A stretch of 64,000 nt of DNA from Hermodice carunculata (Eukaryota; Annelida; Polychaeta; Eunicida; Amphinomidae), in the NCBI GenBank assembly GCA_964020975.1, contig OZ026616.1:84989868-85053867 (forward strand). The letters run 5' to 3'. Positions 58,560-64,000 of this stretch are shown piece after piece. The stretch's first letter is position 1, and every line of letters starts with the position of its first letter. The position numbers were made by a program, and so were the translations under genes. The notes beneath the pieces were generated by a model. The model had not been told where the DNA came from and did not search any database. It worked only from the letters and a program-made list of their open reading frames with translations.

Positions 58560-60830
58560 AAACCAATTTCATACAAATGACCCTGTGACCTTGAAAATTA
58601 AATCAAGGTCACCCAAATACACTCCCAACCTTGGTCTTACCTTGATACATAATCCTGACAAGTTTCATCAAATTCCATCATGTTCTTCATGACTTATCGA
58701 ACCGAAACCAATTTCACATAAGTGACCCTGTGACCTTGAGAATTCGCTCACGGTCATCCAAATACAATCTCAACCAAGGTCTTGCCAAGATACATAATCC
58801 TACTAAGTTTCATCAAATTCCATCAAGTTCTTCAAGACTTATCGAACGAAAACCAATTTCACATAAGTGACCCTGTGACCTTGAGAATTGGCTCAAGGTC
58901 ATCCAAATACAATCCCAACCTAGGTCTTGCCAAGATACATAATCCTACTATGTTTCATCAAATTCCATCAAGTTCTTCAAGACTTATCGAACGGAAACCA
59001 ATTTCACATAAATGACCCTGTGGCCTTGAGAAATCGCTCAAGGTCATCCAAATACAATCCCAACCTAGGTCTTGCCAAGATATATAATCCCAAATACAAT
59101 CCCAACCTAGGTCTTGCCAAGATATATAATCCTACCAAGTTTCATCAAATTCCATCAAGTTCTTCAAGACTTATCGAACGGAAACCAATTTCACATAAGT
59201 GACCCTGTGACCTTGAGAATTCGCTCAAAGTCATCCAAATACAATCCCAACCTAGGTCTTGCCAAGATACATAATCCTCCCAAGTTTCATTAAATTCCAT
59301 CAAGTTCTTCATGACTTATCGAACGGAAACCATTTTCACATAAGTGACCCTGTGACCTTGAAAATTCGCTCAAGGTCATCCAAATATAATTCCAACCTAG
59401 GTCTCGCCAAGATACATAATCCTACCAAGTTTCATCAAATTCCATCATGTTCTTCATGACTTATCGAACCGAAACCAATTTCACATAAGTGACCCTGTGA
59501 CCTTGAGAAATCGCTCAATGTCATCCAAATACAATCCCAACCTAGGTCTTGCCAAGACACATAACCCTACCAAGTTTTATCAAATTCCATCTTGTTCTTT
59601 ATTACTTATGGCACGGAAACCAATTTCACATAAGTGACCCTGTGACCTTGAGAATTCGCTCAAAGTTATCCAAATACGATCTCAACCAAGGTCTTGCCAA
59701 GATATATAATCTTACCAAGTTTCATCAAATTCCATCAAGTTCTTCAAGACTTATCGAACGGAAACCAATTTCACATAAATGACCCTGTGGCCTTGAGAAA
59801 TCGCTCAAGGTCATCCAAATACAATCCCAACCTAGGTCTTGCCAAGATATATAATCCCGAATACAATCCCAACCTAGGTCTTGCCAAGATATATAATCCT
59901 ACCAAGTTTCATCAAATTCCATCAAGTTCTTCAAGACTTATCGAACGGAAACCAATTTCACATAAGTGACCCTGTGACCTTGAGAATTCGCTCAAAGTCA
60001 TCCAAATACAATCCCAACCTAGGTCTTGCCAAGATACATAATCCTCCCAAGTTTCATTAAATTCCATCAAGTTCTTCATGACTTATCGAACGGAAACCAT
60101 TTTCACATAAGTGACCCTGTGACCTTGAAAATTCGCTCAAGGTCATCCAAATATAATTCCAACCTAGGTCTCGCCAAGATACATAATCCTACCAAGTTTC
60201 ATCAAATTCCATCATGTTCTTCATGACTTATCGAACCGAAACCAATTTCACATAAGTGACCCTGTGACCTTGAGAAATCGCTCAATGTCATCCAAATACA
60301 ATCCCAACCTAGGTCTTGCCAAGACACATAACCCTACCAAGTTTTATCAAATTCCATCTTGTTCTTTATTACTTATGGCACGGAAACCAATTTCACATAA
60401 GTGACCCTGTGACCTTGAGAATTCGCTCAAAGTTATCCAAATACGATCTCAACCAAGGTCTTGCCAAGATATATAATCTTACCAAGTTTCATCAAATTCC
60501 ATCAAGTTCTTCAAGACTTATCGAACGGAAACCAATTTCACATAAGTGACCCTGTGACCTTGAGAATTCGCTCAAGGTCATCCAAATACAATCCCAACCT
60601 AGGTCTTGCCAAGATACATAATCCTACAAAGTTTTATCAAATTCCATCTTGTTCTTTATTACTTATTGCACGGAAACCAATTTCACATAAGTGACCCTGT
60701 GACCTTGAAAATTATGTCAAGGTCACCCAAATACAATCCCAACCTAGGTTTTGCCTAGATACATAATCCTACCAAGTTTCATCAAATTCTGTCAAGTCCT
60801 TCAAGACTTATCGCATCGGAAACCAAGTGT
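58560..60830 (+). repeat. 145-bp satellite, ~15 units, with 767-bp higher-order repeat
   Basis: Unit anchor GACCCTGTGACCTTGA recurs at ~145-bp steps from 58579 to 60692. Other unit blocks are CAATCCCAACCTAGGTCTTG, CAAGTTTCATCAAATTCCAT and GACTTATCGAACGGAAACCA. Two steps are ~185 bp because a 42-bp piece is doubled. Segments ~58950-59716 and ~59717-60483 are nearly identical over 767 bp (one difference in the first 80 bp compared). Confidence 0.92.
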
Positions 60831-60841
60831 TGAAGAACCTG

Positions 60842-60880
<39 letters not shown>
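60842..60880. repeat. (AAC)n microsatellite
   Basis: 13 AAC units next to the satellite's right edge, inside the hairpin-ended element. Confidence 0.95.
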
Positions 60881-60882
<2 letters not shown>

Positions 60883-60939
60883 GAAGCGGAAGAAACGGGC
60901 ACTAAAACAATATGTCCCCCGGCTTCCACCGGGAGACAT

Positions 60940-61838
60940 AATTCCACTAAGTTAAAAAATTAGAATGTAACTAGGGTAACTCTTGACACACTTTTCCGCT
61001 CTTTTTTTCTTTCAGATGTACGTCAATTTTGAATAAACTCATAATGAAAGTCTTGAACACTTTTATACTATACTAATTAGCATCTTCGTTAGGAGAATGT
61101 GCATGATTATCAGTATTTCCTATGCCCAAAATGCAACATGAGTATTACTCTAGTTTAAGTTCAATCTTTGAACTTAGTCTGAATTTTGAACTCAGGTTGT
61201 TTTATGAATACGGCGACAGATGTGTCACAGCAAGCAGCCTATAAAATTATAAGGTAATTTCATAGGCTCCTTGGTCACAGCATCCAAGAGGCTCCAAACT
61301 GGCAAAATGACTCTCATGAGAGCAAAATGTCATCTAAACCCTATGTGGCTTTTGAAGTATTTGGAACAAGACTTGCACAACCTTTTATCATGATGTAACA
61401 ATCATGACCCCCAACAGTAAGAATGAAAGAGCTCAGCATTGGCGCAACTAGAACAGTGATCACCACCATACTGGATACATCCCCTTTGCACACACATACA
61501 GGTCCTGTGACCTTGAGAATGAGGTCCGTCACCAAAATGCAATCAGTCATGAAATAGTGTCAAGGTACAACTGAGGTAAATTTGAGTTCGATGTGGCTTG
61601 TGCCTCACCAAATATTTTGCTTGCAAGAACTGTGCTACGGACAGTCAGGTGCACAAGCCAAAAGGAGTGTAACCCAAAACTTTGTGGGGGATACAATAGA
61701 CAATACATTTGAAGATACATCCTCCCTGAAATATGGTACTATGCTTGTGTCTGGTGTAACACTTGGCATGTCATCCACACATGGACGCTAAGGCAGTCAT
61801 AACACAAGGGATTCTTCTCGGTTTCGGTTTCCACTTAC
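60940..61838. other. Intron sequence, nothing recognised
   Basis: No repeat or coding domain recognised. A frame at 61582-61791 is open but featureless. Confidence 0.35.
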
Positions 61839-61957
61839 CCTCCTAGCAATTGCTGGATTGGACATAGTAGGTCGCAGAGCAGTCCCTGATTTTATTCTCT
61901 GCATCATTTCTTGAATGGCATTCTCATACTTGGGGTCAGTCTTAGGACTGCCAGCAC
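61839..61957 (-). CDS. SHTN1: Shootin-1-like, exon with the RIK.G motif
   Basis: Acceptor TTGATTGACAG, donor AGG|GTAAGT, 119 nt. Encodes (G)AGSPKTDPKYENAIQEMMQR then IKSGTALRPTMSNPAIARR. The AIQEMMQRIKSGTALRP segment matches the vertebrate shootin-1 block AVEEMMDRIKKGVHLRP, its most recognisable C-terminal feature. The phase joins cleanly to both neighbours. The 4.9-kb intron that follows it in transcription holds the 145-bp satellite and several MITEs. Confidence 0.85.
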
Positions 61958-62644
61958 CTGTCAATCAATAAATTACAAACAAAAAACTAAATTAATATCC
62001 ACCAGTTTTCAGAGAAAATGGTGTACTTGAGCACACTGGATCTTGCCAGGTACCGCACACATGCATCTCATCATTGTCTATGAAAATATTTCAGTTATAA
62101 AGGTGGCTGTCAAAGGTTGTTCATACATAGTGGTCCTTCCACATCAAGACCTTCACCCTAGCACAACTGAGTCTCCCACCAATATGACTCCAGGTGTACG
62201 TCATTCCACCAATCATTAAGTACATACAAAAGATACAAGAAATACAGATAAAATATGATTATGTCAGGGAGCTCCCACAAACAACACCTAGAATGGAAGC
62301 CACCCTCAGGGATACAAAAATAATAGCGATAATGATAATGAAAGTCATTTAAAGTGTTATCACAGTGTTTAAGGGTTTTCAGTTCGCGGTAGGGTGCATA
62401 GAGTTGTGACGATTACACTACAAGCTGCTCACATGTCCTCGCACATAAAACTGCGATAGCGCTTTGGGGTATTCATTATTCCATTGAGAAAAAATGTAGC
62501 ATTTTGTTATTGAACACGTATCTTGACATGGAAATAAAATTGAGATGTTTGATAATCTCGCATGTGATTCAGGTGTCCATGGCATAGCCCATTCTACCTT
62601 GTAAGCTGATATAAAGCTGGACAACAATTTTGTCTTTCATGTAT
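61958..62644. other. Intron sequence, nothing recognised
   Basis: AT-rich intron between two shootin-1-like exons; no feature seen. Confidence 0.4.
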
Positions 62645-62824
62645 AGTGAAACCTGTCTTTAAAGACCACCCCTATGGATCACAAAATTGCGGTCTCTCAA
62701 GACAGGTGGTCTGACACAAGTGATATAAATAACAAGAAAAGTGTTAAGCACAGTATCTTGAAAAGGGGGTCTTTCACAACATGTGGTCCCTCATTGGAGG
62801 GGTCTCGGAAGACAGGGATCACTG
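62645..62824. mobile_element. Short MITE with AGTGA ends
   Basis: Left TAGTGAAACCTGTCTTTAAA; right (inverted) CAGTGATCCCTGTCTTCCGA, both continuing GACC. The interior repeats the same words again (GGTCTCTCAAGACAGGTGGT; GGGGGTCTTTCACAACATGT). No coding capacity. It ends 60 bp from a shootin-1-like exon. Confidence 0.55.
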
Positions 62825-62884
62825 TTGCTTCAGAGTTAAACCTCTACAGTAACAGTGAATGGTCCTTGAAAAACATGTACTTAC

Positions 62885-62940
62885 CTTTAGCCTTTGTCTT
62901 TTGCTCCTTTGCTCCTTTCTTCATTAATAACTTCAGAGGC
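62885..62940 (-). CDS. SHTN1: Shootin-1-like, 56-nt exon
   Basis: Acceptor GCTTTTTTAG, donor AAAG|GTAAGT. Encodes PLKLLMKKGAKEQKTKAKG in the phase required by the next exon, matching the basic stretch after the proline-rich region of vertebrate shootin-1 (SLMSMIRKR...GAKKEKA). The coiled-coil N-terminal exons would lie to the right, outside the window. Confidence 0.75.
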
Positions 62941-62997
62941 CTAAAAAAGCACATATATAAATATGTGTGAGAAATTGTTATACAAGCATATATCTAT

Positions 62998-63126
<129 letters not shown>

Positions 63127-64000
63127 AAACCATTCTCAGGCCATGCTTACTGTTTCTATCCATGAAAAGAATAGCTGAAAAAAGCCCATTTTGATAACTT
63201 TCAAGACATACAGGGGCAAGCAACCCTGTCCACAATTGCAAGGTGCTAAGCTGTAATGCTGATTCTAGAAATTTGACAGATGGGCACCCTCAGATTTTAT
63301 CGCCCTCGAGGAGACAGAATGACACTGTCTTACGGGCCCCCCATTGATAAACAAACAAATGGAAAATGCATGATGAGAAATCAGGCTCTGATGCAGAAAT
63401 TACATTTCAATTCCTGTCAAATAGAGGTACATGTATGTGCAAAACAAAATCTAAAGTTCTAAAAGGACATGTTTCAGTGATCTTTGCCTTAGCTGAAACA
63501 TGGTCGCTAGGTAATGGGGGAAACAGTGTCTTTGGTCTGAGCATGCTGGCACTTGAAACGAAAAATCTTTTTTTGAGGAATAAAAATGCCATTCCCTTTA
63601 AATTCCAGCTACAAAGAGAGCAAACCTTTTACAACATATCTTTCACCTTGTGTTATATAATGAAATCACTCCAACAGCACTATAAAGTCAAGCAAGACGT
63701 CCACTTCTGGCCCTTTGAATGGTTCACAAATGACCATAACATGGACAGTGGCAACTGTGGCTAATGAACAAAATGTTGGACTAGTTTCGTTGCGACCTTC
63801 AACTCATCAGGTCAATTGTGATAGTGTAGGTGTGGATTCCTTGTGAATGAGAGGGTTGGTTCTCATGGTAGGATTTGATTCAAAGAATTTTGAATCTGCT
63901 GGGTTTTCATTGGTTGAAAACCTGGCTTGATCCCACTGAGGTCAGTGGGTTCAAACTTTGATTTGGGCTTGAATAATGGTCACTGTAATCATATTACAGT
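63127..64000. other. Intron sequence with a possible further hairpin MITE
   Basis: A hairpin CATGTTTCAG / CTGAAACATG (63469-63503) is followed at 63529 by TGGCACTTGAAACGAAAAAT CTTT...GAGGAATA, the same segment found next to the hairpin in MITE families A and B. Ends not identified. No shootin-1 exon recognised here. Confidence 0.35.

Larger units (their letters stand above)
58403..60939. mobile_element. Helentron-like non-autonomous element with satellite core (candidate)
   Basis: Left end ATGTCTCCCGGTGGAA (58403-58418); its exact inverse TTCCACCGGGAGACAT lies at 60924-60939. The right copy also pairs with TATGTCCCCCGG (60911-60922) to form a terminal hairpin with a CTTCCA loop. Between them are ~100 bp of unique left arm, about 15 satellite units, an (AAC)n tract (60842-60880) and a short right arm. 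Subterminal inverted repeats plus a 3' hairpin plus tandem core is the layout known for Helentron-derived short elements; the classification is inference. Confidence 0.6.

Noticed and set aside
58560-60830. CRISPR-like array
   Set aside because: The whole 145-bp unit is repeated, without unique spacers, in a eukaryotic intron; it is a satellite.
58782-60963. Series of similar 66-91-codon frames (MPRYIILPSFIKFHQVLQ...)
   Set aside because: They are translations of the 145-bp satellite. The unit length is not a multiple of three, so each frame stops after about half a unit to one and a half units and restarts; no gene.

Overview
This window is nuclear DNA from an animal, most likely a marine invertebrate (a lophotrochozoan or a non-vertebrate deuterostome; I cannot narrow it further). 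The reasons are spliced genes with GT/AG introns, an animal-only neuronal gene (shootin-1-like), long dinucleotide and tetranucleotide microsatellites, and a transposable-element mix (CR1-like and other LINEs, mariner, THAP/YqaJ transposon, DIRS-type retroelements, tRNA-derived SINE, AGGTCA-rich repeats) typical of such genomes. Most of the 64 kb is repeats; only two host genes are supported.

Layout. 1-1188: end of a Ty3/gypsy-like LTR element on the minus strand. 1.4-7.2 kb: LINE scraps, then a broken ISL2EU-type DNA transposon whose THAP transposase (plus) and YqaJ-family nuclease (minus) meet tail to tail; its intron has been filled by a (TA)n tract and a LINE, and a SINE sits beside it. 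7.8-11.8 kb: DIRS-type retroelement fossil. 12-17 kb: LINE RT remnants (minus) and AGGTCA-rich repeats. 17-20 kb: LTR fragment, a CCAAT-box-rich repeat, and a 1.3-kb mariner sitting inside a duplicated 248-bp repeat. 20-27 kb: LINE RNase H remnant, CR1-like LINE, and a repeat family attached to (TTTC)n, expanded at 26 kb into a roughly 150-bp tandem array.

27.1-30.9 kb: a host gene on the plus strand encoding a heat-shock-factor-type DNA-binding domain, preceded by a CpG-richer stretch and a large inverted repeat. 31.3-42.4 kb: a MITE, a Tc1-like scrap, and two DIRS/Ngaro-type fossils in opposite orientation. 42.4-64 kb: the 3' half of a shootin-1-like gene on the minus strand. Five coding exons (62940, 61957, 56936, 55470, 54560 downward) have consistent splice phases and end in a stop at 54473. 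Its introns and flanks carry several families of short TTAA-ended elements with internal hairpins, a minisatellite, and a 2.5-kb hairpin-ended element packed with a 145-bp satellite that itself shows a 767-bp higher-order repeat.

The most interesting unexplained structure is the set of TTAA-bounded hairpin elements: families with different outer arms share the same hairpin stem, and the two arms of one copy often match each other better than they match other copies.
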